A stretch of 64,000 bases of DNA from Sipunculus nudus (lineage: Eukaryota > Annelida > Sipuncula > Golfingiida > Sipunculidae): contig CM049313.1 in assembly GCA_026874595.1 (NCBI GenBank), positions 59,353,159 through 59,417,158 of the forward strand, in the 5' to 3' direction. A program made the translations under genes and the position numbers. Position 1 is the stretch's first letter. Each line of letters opens with the position of its first letter. Shown here in pieces: positions 25,368 to 38,782 of this stretch. The notes beneath the pieces are model-generated. The model had not been told where the DNA came from and did no database searches. It was given only the letters and a program-made list of their open reading frames with translations.

Positions 25368-26755
25368 GTGAGTAACGTTTTTTTTTCCAAATTCAAAGGA
25401 TCACTTAGCAAAAAAATGCCTCTTTTAACTATACGCTATTATCAGGGAAATCTTTTTATCTCTTAATTTTTGTGACCATCCATGAATGAATATCACCTGT
25501 CGGAGTTAATATTCTACATTTAAAATAATAAATTGTATTCATTATTTGTTGCAGTTATAAAAACATGTTATGGTGTCTCTTCATAGAAGATGTGATGAAA
25601 TTTTGAATGTATTGAATGCATATAATGCATATCAGAAAAATTTAACTGGGTCAAAACACACTAACTCATGTATCTTGACTAATGATATAAGCAGTATAGC
25701 TCCCTTATAATACAAGAATTCAGGTGTAACCAGAGGAGACATGTAGGTGAGAACTTAAGATGAGCGTTGAGATATAAGGTGTCATGGGTAATGTGTATCA
25801 AATTGATAATTTACAATTTTAAACACGAAACTCAAAAAGTACATGCTGTTTACATATTCAGACTTATAAATGTGTAATTTAATAAGGTAAATGTGGCACG
25901 AAATAAATACAATGTAACTTTTTCCATTCAGGTATCATACAGTTAGCCAAGAAAGTTATTTATAAATGCACTTTGTATTTCCTGCTGTGGAAGACTGTTT
26001 CTCATAATGTTGTAACATGTATACATACAATATCTGTGTTATCAGTCATACTGTGATGCTGGTGTATTGACCTGATGTAGGCAGTTTAACCATATCTGTC
26101 AGGATGTTTGAATTGTCTGTAAAGACCATAAAATCATTTGCATGTGGTAAGCAGTGGTGCTCAAACACTATCACAAGTAAATACAACCTCATATCTATAG
26201 ATATATAATTTATATGTGCTAGACAAATTTTAATGCCAAATGGCAGTGGCATTTACACATACATTTACAAATACTTCAATATAAAAAATGCAACCTCTTT
26301 TCTGTATGCCAGGATTTTATAAACATCCATGGACAACTGAGTGTCTTGACCCAATGGAACCTTGGTCTGCATGCTATGATTTTATAAACTACCATGGGCA
26401 GCTAAGCGTCATGGCCCATGGTTTCTTTGTTTTTGTATGCTTTGATTTTATAAACTTTCATTAATTAAATTTAGCTGGGTGAAGCACAATTCTGGCTTTA
26501 CTCTCATGGTCAGGGCTTGACATTAATAGGAAACTAGCACTGGCCTAAGGGCTCTGTAAAACCAAAATATAACTTGAGATTCCTTGGAAAACACTTTATG
26601 AATTTATTTTAGAAACTTTTTCAATCATCAGTTGATAAATTTAAGGCATGGCTGTGATAATTATTAGACCATTTCTGTTCAAATATCTAAAGTAAGATAT
26701 TGATTTAAGATAAAACATGAACTTGACCAGTTCTTAAATACCATACTAGGATGGG
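25368..26755. other. Intron with two decayed element tails
   Basis: This stretch is AT-rich. Two degenerate copies of the tail motif, each next to an ATTTTATAAAC string, lie near 26331-26365 (ACAACTGAGTGTCTTGACCC) and 26399-26432 (CAGCTAAGCGTCATGGCCCA). They mark old head/tail insertions whose heads are no longer visible. Confidence 0.5.
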
Positions 26756-27021
26756 TTTTTTAGCTCAGCTGACTATAAGTCATCTGAGCTATAGCCGTGG
26801 TCCTTTGTGTGTCGGCTGTCCGTCCGTCCGTCCGTTAAACTGGCACATTTTGAAACCGTTAGACCTACAAATCCGAAATTTGGCATACACTTAGATGTCC
26901 CAAAAATCTCCTACCATACAGAAAATTGGGTCATTAGGACTTCGTTCCTTTGAGATATTAAGGAAAAACCTCCATTTTCCATTAAAAAAGCCATTGTTAC
27001 ACTATAAGACTGCCTAATATC

Positions 27022-28590
27022 AAAACCACTGATCTAATTTTAAAATAGTGAATATGCATATTCTTCCATACATTTTCTATGTACATACCAAAAATTAGGT
27101 CAGTATTGTGTAATTTGTTGAAGTTATGGGCCGGAACATAATGCACCACATAAAAAAAATCAGGAAATATATTAACTCGCTTAACATAAGAATGGCTGAA
27201 GCTAGAGACTTCTTTTCAGGGATATAACTCCATTTAATCAAGATTCAATTGTATACCGAAAATTAGATCTGAATTTTTCAAATTTTATAGGATATTCGCA
27301 TAAATATGAAATCAGTACTTAATATTTTGCCCAAATTTGGGCATGGCATGTTTTTTCCCTATAAGTACTGTTGGTTTAATTTTCATATCATGCCCACGTA
27401 AGGGTTTCAGCTTCTAAATTCTTAAATTTAAAAGGAATTGACCAAAAACTGTAACTTTCATTACATTTTTTATGAGACCATGTCACACCTTGGCTGTACT
27501 GAAGCCCCTCTATATGTCCCCATATTGACCTTTCATGCTTGAAGCAAGGCATATACTGCAGTAAGCCAGCTCTTGGGTGGCCTCAGCTGGATATAGCTAT
27601 TCAACCCCCCTCCTCTTGTAATTGTTTGGCCTAAAACATAACAATAAAAATTAATTTAAAAAAAATTATTGGTTTACAATAACAACTTTAAGAAAAATAA
27701 ATGGAAAAGGAATTTTATGGTTAATGAGTAACAGGGACCTTGCAATTACTGATGTTTTATAGATCTTTCATGGATTGCTGAAAATATATTTCAGATGACA
27801 CCATGCAGACAACCACTGATCTGATTTTAATCATAGTGAATATGCATATTCTTCCATATATTTTCTATGTACATACCAAAAATTAGGTCAGTATTGTGTA
27901 ATTTGTTGAAGTTATGGGCTGGAACATAATGCACCACATAAAAAAATCAGGAAATATATTAACTCACTTAACATAAGAATGGCTGAAGCTAAAGACTTCT
28001 TTTCAGGGATATAACTCCATTTAATCAAGATTCAATTGTTTACCGAAAATTAGATCTGAATTTTTCAAATTTTATAGGATATTTGCATAAATATGAAATC
28101 AGTAACTAAAATTTTGCCCATATTTGGGCATGGCACGTTTTTTCCCTATAAGTACTGTTGGTTTAATTTTCATATCATGCCAACGTAAGGGTTTCAGCTT
28201 CTAAATTCTTAAATTTAAAAGGAATTGACCAAAAACTGTAACTTTCATTACATTTTTTATGAGACCATGTCACACCTAGGCTGTACTGAAGCCCCTCTAT
28301 GTCCCCATATTGACCTTTCATGCTTGAAGCAAGGCATATACTGCAGTAAGCCAGCTCTTGGGTGGCCTCAGCTGGATATAGCTATTCAACCCCCCTCCTC
28401 TTGTAATTGTTTGGCCTAAAACATAACAATAAACATTAATTTAAAAAAATTATTGGTTTACAATAACAACTTTAAGAAAAATAAATGGAAAAGGAATTTT
28501 ATGGTTAATGAGTAACAGGGACCTTGCAATTACTGATGTTTTATAGATCTTTTATGGATTGCTGGAAATATATTTCAAATGACACCATGC
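27022..28590 (+). repeat. 768-bp direct tandem duplication
   Basis: The segment starting near CCACTGATCT and containing GTACATACCAAAAATTAGGT (27101 and 27869) is present twice at an offset of about 768 bp with only scattered differences, so the duplication is recent. It lies wholly within the 26756 element. Confidence 0.85.
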
Positions 28591-29615
28591 AGTCACCATT
28601 GGGTATTTTTTAATTTCAATCATAAAAATTAAAAATAAATAATTAAATAAATTTGTTGTTTACTATAAGGGATTATGTGAAGCAGTTTAATGAAAGACAA
28701 GGATGCATTTGATCATATTAAATATTCTTAATTTTCAGGTCTTTTCCAGGTGTTTAATTTGTTGGTTTTTCATTACAAAATTAAAAGAAAAAATGGATTA
28801 TGTCAAAAATAAAAAAAAATTACTCAGACAAGTGCTCATTAAAGATGTCAATATGTTTGAATAATAACATTCAGTCTCATGGCTGTATCAGCTGTTACAT
28901 GATACTGGGTAAATAATCAAAATTTATATTTCTGATAACTTTATTTCAGTTAATAAAATTAAACATTCCCAACTTCAGTTTGCTAATTGTATAATATATT
29001 GGTTTGTTTTGATCCTGGGGTTATTTTTAACACATGTATTAGTTTTGTAGTAGAGATTATTTTCTTTTCTTATACAAATTAAAAAAAAATAAAATTTTTT
29101 AAATTTTTAAAATCTGATAAAAAAATCAGGTTTTAAAGACAAGTTCTCATTATGATGTCTGTAATGTTAATAATTGTCATAAGTGTCTTGACAGTGATGT
29201 GAAAGTATTCAAAAGTGAATATAATATTTTTTTTATAAATTAAAGCCATAAAACCAGGTAGTTACAATCATTATTTAAATTTGTGAAATTTGTATATTCT
29301 GGATTCTCAACAGTTTTGTTCGACTGAAACTGAATAAATATGAGACCTTGAGTGAATACTTAAAAATTGTATTCAAATATGATTAAAAAAAATTCAATTG
29401 TTCAATAATGTAAATTAATACAAATACTAATACAGGTAAAAAGAAAGAATTTGAGTGCAAAAACCTTCAAAATGTATTCATTAATGCATTCATGAATTTA
29501 TTTTAAAGTTTTATTTTAATCATTTATTTCAATTATATTATTAAAGAAATCTTTTCAAATGTTACTGTTAATATTTTTTAATTAAAATTATATTTTGCCC
29601 AATAATTCCAATTAA

Positions 29616-31518
29616 TTTTTAGCTCAGCTGACTGTAAGTCATCTGAGCTATAGCGATCACTCTTTGTCCGTCTGTCCGTCCGTCCGTCCGTCTGTCCGTT
29701 AACCTGGCACAAATCGTAACCACGGGACCTAGAATCTTCATTTTTGATACAGTGAGAGACCTATGAAAAGTCTCCATGGAAACCTGAAATACGGTCTCTG
29801 TTACCCATATCCTTTAAACTCTGGGGCCCCAAAGTACCCCCCAGAATATTCAAAAATTTCATACAAAAACTTCAATATCTCATTAACTACATCACTGATG
29901 GTCATGATTGTTTGCATACATATTGATCATGAGACGTTTCATCAGTTCCTGCAGACTGGTGGTGCCACCTGTATTTTTTCGATTTTTTACGAATTTTTTT
30001 CTCTATTTTTGAGACCTTTAAAAATGTGAACATCTGTTAACAGGGCACAAATCCTAAAGACTGGACCTGGAATCTTAATTCTTGACACACTGAGAGATCT
30101 ATGAAAAGTCTCCATGGAAACCAGAAATTAGGTCTCTGTTATCCATATCCTTTAAGCTATGGGGGCCCCAAAGTACCCCCGAGAATAATCAAAAATTTCA
30201 TACAAAAACTTCAATATTTCATTAACTACATCACTGATGGTCATGATTTTTTGCATACATATTGATCATGAGATGTTTCATCAGTGTCTGCAGACTGGTG
30301 GCACCACCTTCATTTTTCGATTTTTTTACGAATTGTTGTCTCTATTTTTGAGACCTTTAAAAATGTGAACATCTGTCAACAGGGCACAAATTGTAAAGAC
30401 TGGACCTAGAATCTTCATTCCTCACACAGTGAGAGACCTATGAAAAGCCTCCATTGAAACCTGAAATTAGGTCTCTGTTACCCATATCCTTCAAGCTATA
30501 GGCTCCCTGAAGTATCCCTCAGAATAATGGACAATTTGTTACAAAAACTGAAGTATCTGAACAACTAATGCAGAGATCACCATGATTCTTTGCATGGATA
30601 TTGATTATGGAGTGTTTCATCAGTTTCTGCAGACTGGTGGCACCACCTGTATTTGTTCGTTTTTTTACCAATTTTTTTCTCTATTTTTGAGACCTTTAAA
30701 GATATGAACCTCTGTTAACAGGGCACAAATCATAACACCTGGACCTAGAATCTTCATTCTTGTCATGCAAGGAGGCTCATGAAAGGGTCTGTGGAAACCT
30801 GAAATTAGGTCTCTGTTACCCATATCCTTCAAGCTATGGCACTCCAAAGTATCCCTCAGAATAATGGAAAAATTAATACAAAAGCTGAAGTCTCTGAACA
30901 ACTAATGCAGAGATCACCATAATTGTTTGTATGGATATTGATCATGGAGTGTTTCATCAGTTTCTGCAGACTGATGGCACCACCTGTATTTTTTAGGGTT
31001 TTTTTACGAATTTTTTTCTCTATTTTTGAGACCTTTAAAGATATGAACCTCTGTTAACAGGGCACAAATCATAACACCTGGACCTAGAATCTTCATTCTT
31101 GACATACTGGGAGACCCATGAAAAGTCTCCATGGAAACCTGAAATTAGGTCTCTGTTACCCATATCCTTCAAGCTATAGGCCCCCTGAAGTATCCCTCAG
31201 AATAATTGAAAATTTGTTACAAAAGCTGAAGTATCTGAACAACTAATGCAGAGATCACCATGATTCTTTGCATGGATATTGACCATTAAGTGTTTTTACT
31301 AGTTTCTGCAGACTGGTGGAACCACCTGTATTTTTTTTAAAGTTTATGCATTTTTTCTCTATTTTTGAGATATATAAATAGAGTCACAATATTTGCCTGT
31401 TGGTTAATCTGTTTGATGCTTCAGTTGAATGGGTATATACTACCATTCAGATGATAAAATTTCCTTTGGCAAATCTCTACCCAGTCAGCTGAACATCATG
31501 ACCCATGGGTCACTTGTT
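29616..31518 (+). mobile_element. Head/tail element with 340-bp tandem units
   Basis: The head TTTTTAGCTCAGCTGACTGT is followed by GTCCGTCCG tracts, and the tail CAGCTGAACATCATGACCCA ends CACTTGTT at 31518. Five tandem units of about 330-345 bp carry AACAGGGCACAAAT, TTAGGTCTCTGTTACCCATA and a CTGCAGACTGGTGGCACCACC segment. It is the same subfamily as 52933-55700 and is inserted in the 26756 element. Confidence 0.8.
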
Positions 31519-31917
31519 AATGAATAGTTTAACTCTCATATCATTTGTGCTAGTGGTACTTTTGGCTATGGGCAACCTTAAATTATTGAATAACAGTTAA
31601 CTCCTTTGTAAAAAGCATGCATGATAATTAACATGACTTACAGTCGACATTTATTACCTGTTACTAGTGTTAGTGGTGTGGATTTAATTTTCACATGTTT
31701 TTATAAGCATTTCATCTGTTAAAATCTGAAATTTGAAACCAATTGATCAAAAACTGTAGATGTCATTCAAGTTTTCCAAGCACCATGCCTTGATTGTTTC
31801 CATCTAGTCAGTGAAATGTGTGCTTGGGCAGTATTACATAACTGGTTCAACTTCTGACCTAGCCACTGCCTCTGGGATTGTCTGGGTGAGGCTGGGTCAG
31901 GCAGTAATTACCAGAGA

Positions 31918-31954
31918 GCCTCTCTCTCTCTGGCAGTCTATCTCTGTATCTCAT

Positions 31955-32000
<46 letters not shown>

Positions 32001-32060
32001 ACAGTCTAGCTCACTCTCTCTTGCTCTCTCTCTTTCTCTCTCTCTTTCTCTACCATTCTC
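31918..32060. repeat. CT microsatellite
   Basis: A long (CT)n tract with interruptions; a second CT tract lies at 32900-32976 and a homologous one at 50397-50450. An (AT)n run follows at 32179-32200. Confidence 0.95.
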
Positions 32061-32917
32061 TCTCACCCCTAAGCCTCCCATTCTCCCTGCACCCAATTCT
32101 GTTGACAGGTACTATAAACCAGATTAATTAGCTATGAATGTTGAAGAAATTTAGAAATGTGAATCAACTGAAACATTCATATATATATATATATATATAT
32201 GTTATACTGTAAATGTGTAGTTACATTTTTAAACCTGGAAAAAAATGATGTATTGAAAAAAAGGAATAAGGGCAAATATTGTTAATTTTTCCTGGCTCAG
32301 TAGAATGGGAATAAAAATGATTTGCTTTGTTTCTCCACCTTTCTGCCTGCTTTAATATTTAATTATGAATAAACATTTTTCTCTGTAAGCACTTGAATTC
32401 AATTTAATATCATGTATGAATATGCAAGGGAGCTGTAACTCCCACCATCCCCTTCCCCCATCTCATTGAGTCCTTGCTCTTTGGCACTGTGAACAATAGT
32501 TCTATTGCTTTTTCATAAAATTTAATAATTAAAGATAATATATACAGAAAGACTGAGGCGTTTTAATTCCCATCATAACCCCCTCCCCCCCCCCCCCCCA
32601 CCCCGTCAATCCTTCCACCTTTTAAGTGGGGACTTACTGTATACATATGATAAAATAGAAAATAGGTTTATTAAAATAATTGGATCTCATTAAACAAACC
32701 TGTAAGCTTTTGAACTGTCAACAGCTTATCAAAAAGGTAACCAATGGAAACACATGGTCAGATCTCAAAATATTATTTGCAACACTTTCTTCAATCATAT
32801 CAACCAACCATGGCCAAGATTACCTTTTCTGATCAGACTTTATCTGCTTTTCATAATTTTAACCTTCCAGGTGTTTAAGTACTGTTTAATGCTCCATCCC
32901 CTGTCTCTGTCTCTCTT

Positions 32918-32960
<43 letters not shown>

Positions 32961-33356
32961 CTCTCTCTTTCTCTCCTATTCCCCTACATTCACATCATAA
33001 CTGCCCACACTGTTCCCTTCTCTTAGCCCCATCCCAATGTCAGCCTCAGTAAACAAGAAAAAGATGAACCGATATATTCATACTTTAATATTTTGATTAA
33101 CTATTCGTCCATAGGTACCTATGTACATGCCAGAAATTATGTCAATATTGTGTAATATGTAGACATAGTGGGCATCAAAATAATGTACATTGTCAAGACT
33201 GAAGAGATATTGTGTCATACAATAACAAATTCATAAATCCCCTCATCAGCATAGTAAATCATAACATCATATCTGTCATATTGAAATCTTGCAGACTTCC
33301 ATACACTATAGATCCTTCAACAAATAGCCTATTCATCATTCTACTACTGCTTATTA

Positions 33357-34403
33357 TCCCCTCGCAACGAAGTTGCGAAGGGGATATAGTTATGCCTCTG
33401 TTCGTGCGTCAATCCGTCTGTCCTTTTGTCTGTCCAGCTGTCCAGCTGTCCGTCCGGATTTTGCTTGTGGATCCATTTCAAGCCAAACCGTTTGACCAAA
33501 ACCTTCCATCTTGCACATATGGCTCACCCACCCATAAATGAAGAACGCTATTGATTTTGAGGTCACGGGTCAAAGGTTAAGGCCACAGGGCCCACTTCTT
33601 GAAAAAGATTGTGGACCCATTTAAAGCCAAACCTTTTGACCAAAACCTTTCATCTTGCACATATGTCTCACCCACCGACGGATGAAGACCCCTTTCGATT
33701 TTGAGGTGATAGGTCACGGCCACAGGGCCCACTCCTTAAAAAAGATTGTGGACCCATTTAAAGCCAAACCGTTTGACCAAAACCTTTCATCTTGCACATA
33801 TGCATGGCTCATCCCCCCCTTGGATTAAGACCCCTATCGATTTTGAGGTCATTGGGTCAAAGGTCACGGCCACAGGGCCCACTTCTTGAAAAAGATTTGG
33901 GACCCATTTAAAGCCAAACCTTTTGACAAAAACCTTTCATCTTGCACATATGGCTCACCCACTGATGGATAAAGAAACCAATCGATTTTGAGGTCATGGG
34001 GTCAAAGGTTACGGCCACAGGGCCCACTTCTTGAAAAAGCTTGTGAACCCATTTGAAGCCCAACCGTTTGACGAAAACCTTTCATCTTGCACATATGGCT
34101 CACCCACCCATAGATGAAGACCTCTTTCGATTTTGAGGTCGCGGGGTCAAAGGTCATGGCCACAGTGCCAATTTCTTGAAAAAGCCTGTGGACCCATTTC
34201 AGGCCAAACCATTTGACCAACACCTGTCAGTGTCATCTTGCTCATTGAGCCCACCCACCCATGGATGAAGAACCTTATTTAGTTTGAGGTCACAGGAGCA
34301 AAGGTCAAGGCCAGAGAGCTGCCCTCCTCATTTTCCCACTGTGAAATACACCCATTCTAATTATGCCCCGTGCGAGGGGATGCTCCGCTTTGCGGTGCCC
34401 TTG
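33357..34403 (+). mobile_element. Helitron-like element nested in a larger element
   Basis: The 5' end after A is TCCCCTCGCAACGAAGTTGC, a near-perfect hairpin (CCCCTCGCAAC/GTTGCGAAGGGG). The 3' end has hairpin CCGC TTT GCGG and stops at CCCTTG before TT. Removing it rejoins a sequence paralogous to about 51530 and 52466, which confirms the insertion. The body has about 165-bp units with CATCTTGCACATATGGCTCA. The CTTG end is not the canonical CTRR, so the class is tentative. Confidence 0.6.
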
Positions 34404-34680
34404 TTACTGCTGTCATTGCATTCATATTTGCTCAGATATATCGCAATTTTCAACCCCTCCTAAATAAATAAAAAATAAACCACTATATTTTACTCTATTA
34501 ATCCATCAGTCAGGTTATTTCATTTATTATTTACTCACATATTATATTACATTCCTTTATAATAGCCCAACATGTCCATAATATTCATAAGCTTTATCCA
34601 CTCGATATAGTATGACAATAGAGAAACATTTATGGTCCAATCACAATCAGCTGAGCGCCGTGACCCATGGGTCCCTTGTT

Positions 34681-35512
34681 TATGATTCTGTCATGGTTCA
34701 AAATTCACAAGACTGTGAAAGGTGTTGGATTCTTTGCTTTGATTATTGATAACTGACCTGTGATTCAAATTTGGAATTATTTCACACAAATGTGTTTGAA
34801 ATTAAAACAATAAATAAGGTTTCCTAGGAGACTGATCATTTTTAGGCAAACAAAAAAAGACATTGTTGCCAAAAAAAATAAAAATTTTATCAAAGAAAAA
34901 TGAATTTATAGAAATATAAAAAATTTTGTATGGCCTAATGGATCATAGTCAGCATATAGAAATTGGCTTGTTTTGTTTCTAGCTGCCGTATGGTTGCAAT
35001 GTAAGTGATACAGTCTTCTTGTAAGCTGATAAATAAGACAAATCATTACACTTGTATGAATATCATGATCACCCTAAGTCCCTCTCAGGACACTATGTAT
35101 TCTCTGTAAATTGCTATATGCATTAAAAAATAATAAAAAAAGATATTAATTCTGGTATCTTAATTCAGTGTTCAGTTAATGCATGCAGTCAAATAAATAT
35201 GTATATTATTTGATGACTTGTTACACTCTTGTTCTATCATAGTATTGATCTCCTCCAGGTGTACCAGTGTAACTGATGTCATACCTGTCAGGTAATTCTA
35301 ATTAACCCTGGGTAACAGGGCACATGTCAATATTGAACCCTTTGATATCATGACCTGTCTGGTGGTCTAAAGTGTGGTTGCACAGGAGAGGTCTAACTGT
35401 AATTGGTTTCATGTCAGAAATTGGTAGAGTGAAGGTTACAACTACAATTTGTTTTGCAGTTTGGCATATACAGCAGTTTTAAAATATAGTGTTTAAATCT
35501 CATATCTTTCAG
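34681..35512. other. Intron sequence before the 35513 exon
   Basis: AT-rich; no gene, RNA or recognisable repeat is seen. The acceptor region TCATATCTTTCAGCAG closes it. Confidence 0.5.
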
Positions 35513-35556
35513 CAGCTCTCAAGCAGACCCAAGTCATGTGAGGTGCCAGGAATCAA
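35513..35556 (+). CDS. CRTC: CRTC microexon (RPKSCEVPGIN)
   Basis: This 44-bp exon encodes QLSSRPKSCEVPGI plus two bases of Asn (AA|T across the junction). RPKSCEVPGIN is one of the most conserved blocks in the CRTC family, so the call is secure. The donor is AA|GTAAGT. The acceptor is a tandem NAGNAG (TTTCAGCAG), so splicing could include or drop the first Gln codon without changing frame. A complete Helitron begins only 41 bp after the donor, at 35598, so the start of the downstream intron is almost entirely transposon. Confidence 0.95.
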
Positions 35557-35597
35557 GTAAGTGATATATACTTTACTGATAAAAGACAATTATTGTA

Positions 35598-37666
35598 TCC
35601 CCAGAAAAAGTCAGGATACTACGATTTCACGACGGTCCTGCCGCCACCGCCGCAGAAAAACCTTGTGAGCGGGATAACTCAAACAATATTTCACTGATCT
35701 TTTTCAAACTTTACATTTGTATAGATATAGGTAAGGGGAGGAAGCCTATTTAAAATGGGGTCATGACCTATGCTAGGAGAGTGACCTTGACCTTGAATAG
35801 GTCCATTTTTGCTGAAAATAACACAAATTCTTAAATATCTCAAGTAAGCTTGCATGGACTGGTCCAAAAATCAAGGTGACCGAAGATCTTGGATAGCCTT
35901 GTGATACACCATAAACTGGTGGCGCCACCTATTATCCTTTTCTTGTTTTTATGCCTTTTAATACCCCTATAATTGCCACTTGACAGTACTGTAAGCATTA
36001 TAAGTCAAAAACTAATGGACAGATTTCTTTCATATTATGCACATGTAGAGAGATGGGTTATGGGATAAGGTCTATTTACATTTGGGTCATGACCTTTACC
36101 ATGAGAGTGGCCTTGACCTTTAATGTGTCCATATTTAGTGAAAATCACACACCTCTTATGATATCTCCAGTGTTCATAGCCATATGGATTTCAAACGTGA
36201 CTTATGTAAGGCCCACCACTAAAGTAAGAACCCTATAGGTTCTAGGGTCATGAGGTCAAAGGTCAAGGTCACTGGACTCGCATCTTAAAAGATACTGTGG
36301 ATGCATTTTAAGCCAAACTTTCATCCCGGGTCTTCATCTTGAATATATAGCTCACTTGCCATTAGTGGATGATCAATATCAATTTTGGGGTCACAAGGTC
36401 AAAGGTCAAGGCCACAGGAGCTATATGTCAAAACTTAGATTCTGGATGATAATTCCTGCTTTTATTGATGTATTGATTTCAAACTTGACTTATATATGTC
36501 CCATTGAAAAAGCCAGACTCCAATTGATTTTGGGGTCATGAGGTCAAAGGTCAAGGTCACAGGACACATCTTTAAAAAGATTGTGGATGTATTTTCAGCC
36601 AAACATTTCATCTCAGACCTTTCATCTTGCACATATAGTTCATCTGCCAATAGAGGAAGACCCCTATCAATTTTGAGGTCACAAGGTCAAAGGTGAAGGT
36701 CACAGGAGCCATCTGTCCAAAAAATTAGTTTCTGGATGATAATTCCTGACTTGCATATGACCCATTGGAAAAGCAAGACCTGAAGTGATTTTGGGTTCAT
36801 GAGGTCAAAGGTCAAGGTCACAGGACACATCTTTAAAAAGATTGTGGATGTATTTTCAGCCAAACAATTCATCTCAGATCTTTCATCTTGCACATATAGT
36901 TCACCTGCCAAGAGTGGAAGACCCCTTTCAATTTTGAGGTTACAAGGTCAAAGGTGAAGGTCACAGGAGCCATCTGTCCAAAAATTAGTTTCTGGATGAT
37001 AATTCCTGCTTTTATTGATTAATGTATTCCAAACTTGACTTGTATATGTCCTATTGGAAAAGCAAGACCCAAATTGATTTTGGTGTCATGAGGTCAAAGG
37101 TCAAGGTCACAGGACACATCTTTAAAAAGATGTGGATGCATTTTCAGCCAAACATTACATCTCAGATCTTTCATCTTGCACATATTGTTCACCTGCCAAG
37201 AGTGGAAGAACCCTATCAATTTGAGCTCGCAAGTCAAAGGTGAAGGTCACAGGAGCCATCTGTCCAAAAATTAGTTTCTTGATGATAATTCCTGCTTTTA
37301 TTGATGTATGGATTTCAAACTTGACTTGTATATGTCCCATTGGAAAAGCAAGACCCGAATTGAATTTGGGGTCATGAGGTCAAAGGTCAAGGTCACAGGA
37401 CACATCTTTAATAAGATTGTGGATGCATTTTCAGCCAAACATTTCATCTCAGACATTTCATCGGTCCCAAAATCAAGGTGACAGAAGATATTGGATAGCC
37501 TTGTGATGTGCCAAAAGGTCAAGGTCACAGGACCAACATCTTCAAAAAGATTGTGGATTGCTTGCTAAGTATCAGTATATGCTGCTAAAAATGGGGGCCT
37601 ATCCTTAAGGGGGGCCGTACTATGTCTGGGGATACTCTGGCACCTGCGGTGCCAAGAAATGTCTAG
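35598..37666 (+). mobile_element. Complete non-autonomous Helitron
   Basis: Left flank A, 5' end TCCCCAGAAAAAGTCAGGAT, 3' hairpin GGCACC-TGC-GGTGCC (37639-37653), nine bases, CTAG (37663-37666), then T. This is the full Helitron signature with A|T insertion. The body has a CCGCCACCGCCGC tract, a GGTGGCGCCACC palindrome (35917-35930) and about 290-bp tandem units rich in AGGTCAAAGGTCAAGGTCAC. There is no Rep/helicase ORF. It sits 41 bp after the 35513 exon's donor. Confidence 0.9.
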
Positions 37667-38626
37667 TTGAATAATAAAAGGACTGCCCACTAGAGGGAGC
37701 TTTTCTACTCAGAATCGCTGCTGATATAGTTTACCTAGGTGTGCATCATAGAGTATTAAAAGTATTAACTATGTTGCATTTGAACTCTATTATCAATACC
37801 TTATCTTCTAACTATGATTTTTTCAAGCCATTTGTTTGAATGATGTATTTGGTGAATGACTGAGCATTAATAACTTGTAGGCATAGCCAGACAGCTGTTA
37901 ATATAGTCTTGTATGTATAATTTTTCTGTGAAATGCATGCTATTGGTGTGCCTAATTAATATCAAGCATTTTACAAAATATATTGTTGATTGCCATGTTA
38001 TCTAAATATTGTGTCTAATAGATAAGTATTAATGGATCAGCCTTGTTGCCATTGTGTTATTTGTTTTTGTATATATATATGTAAATTTTATATAGAGATA
38101 CATTAATTTCCTTCATGCATATGCATTATTTTGTATTTAAAGCACTATCAAAGGAAAATATTTTATTTTTTTTTCAACTCAAAATCAGATTTTGAATTTG
38201 TATTTTTCACAGTAGTTTCATCAAAATGAATTGAAAAAGGAGAAAATAATTAAACTATATAATCATGCAGGAGTTAAAAACAGGGTATATTGTAAATTTT
38301 ACATTAAGGTAATTATTGAATAAAATACTTGATCAACCTACCAATGAAAAAGCCCAGGATTGCTTGTCATATGTACACAGCAAATTATCATCTTCAGATC
38401 ATGGCTGATTATCAAATTACATGCTACTTTATAGGACTATAATAATAGTTTTGGTAATATCCAATACACATTTATGGTTTGTTTATAAAGTTTACTTCCA
38501 AAATAACTTAAAATGTTATAAGTTTGATCATATATTTGTAAATAGGGTTGAAAAGTTGGTCGGTAATGTAAACTTATAATTTATATGTACCAGGTTTGGT
38601 ATGGTATCTTAAATGATGTACTGTAG

Positions 38627-38697
<71 letters not shown>

Positions 38698-38782
38698 CAA
38701 GATAATGTATGGTTACTTCCTTTATTATTGATGAATAATTTATGAGTGGTTATTTATCATGACTTTTAACTGTTTTTTGCAG
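37667..38782. other. Intron sequence before the 38783 exon
   Basis: AT-rich with no gene. It contains an (AT)n microsatellite at about 38627-38695 close to the acceptor. Confidence 0.6.
38627..38695. repeat. AT microsatellite
   Basis: An almost pure (TA)n tract about 70 bp long, roughly 90 bp upstream of the 38783 exon's acceptor. Confidence 0.95.

Larger units (their letters stand above)
26756..34680 (+). mobile_element. Large head/tail element with two nested insertions
   Basis: The head TTTTTAGCTCAGCTGACT is at 26756 and the tail CAGCTGAGCGCCGTGACCCA...CCCTTGTT ends at 34680. Its 3' part (from about 31900) matches 50400-52635, showing both are copies of one family. Nested inside are another head/tail element (29616-31518) and a 1.05-kb element (33357-34403). 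A 768-bp internal tandem duplication lies at 27022-28590. CT-rich and AT microsatellites are internal. Confidence 0.65.

Noticed and set aside
31811-33026. ORFs of Leu/Ser runs (SLSLSLSL) on the + strand
   Set aside because: These translate CT microsatellites and are not proteins.
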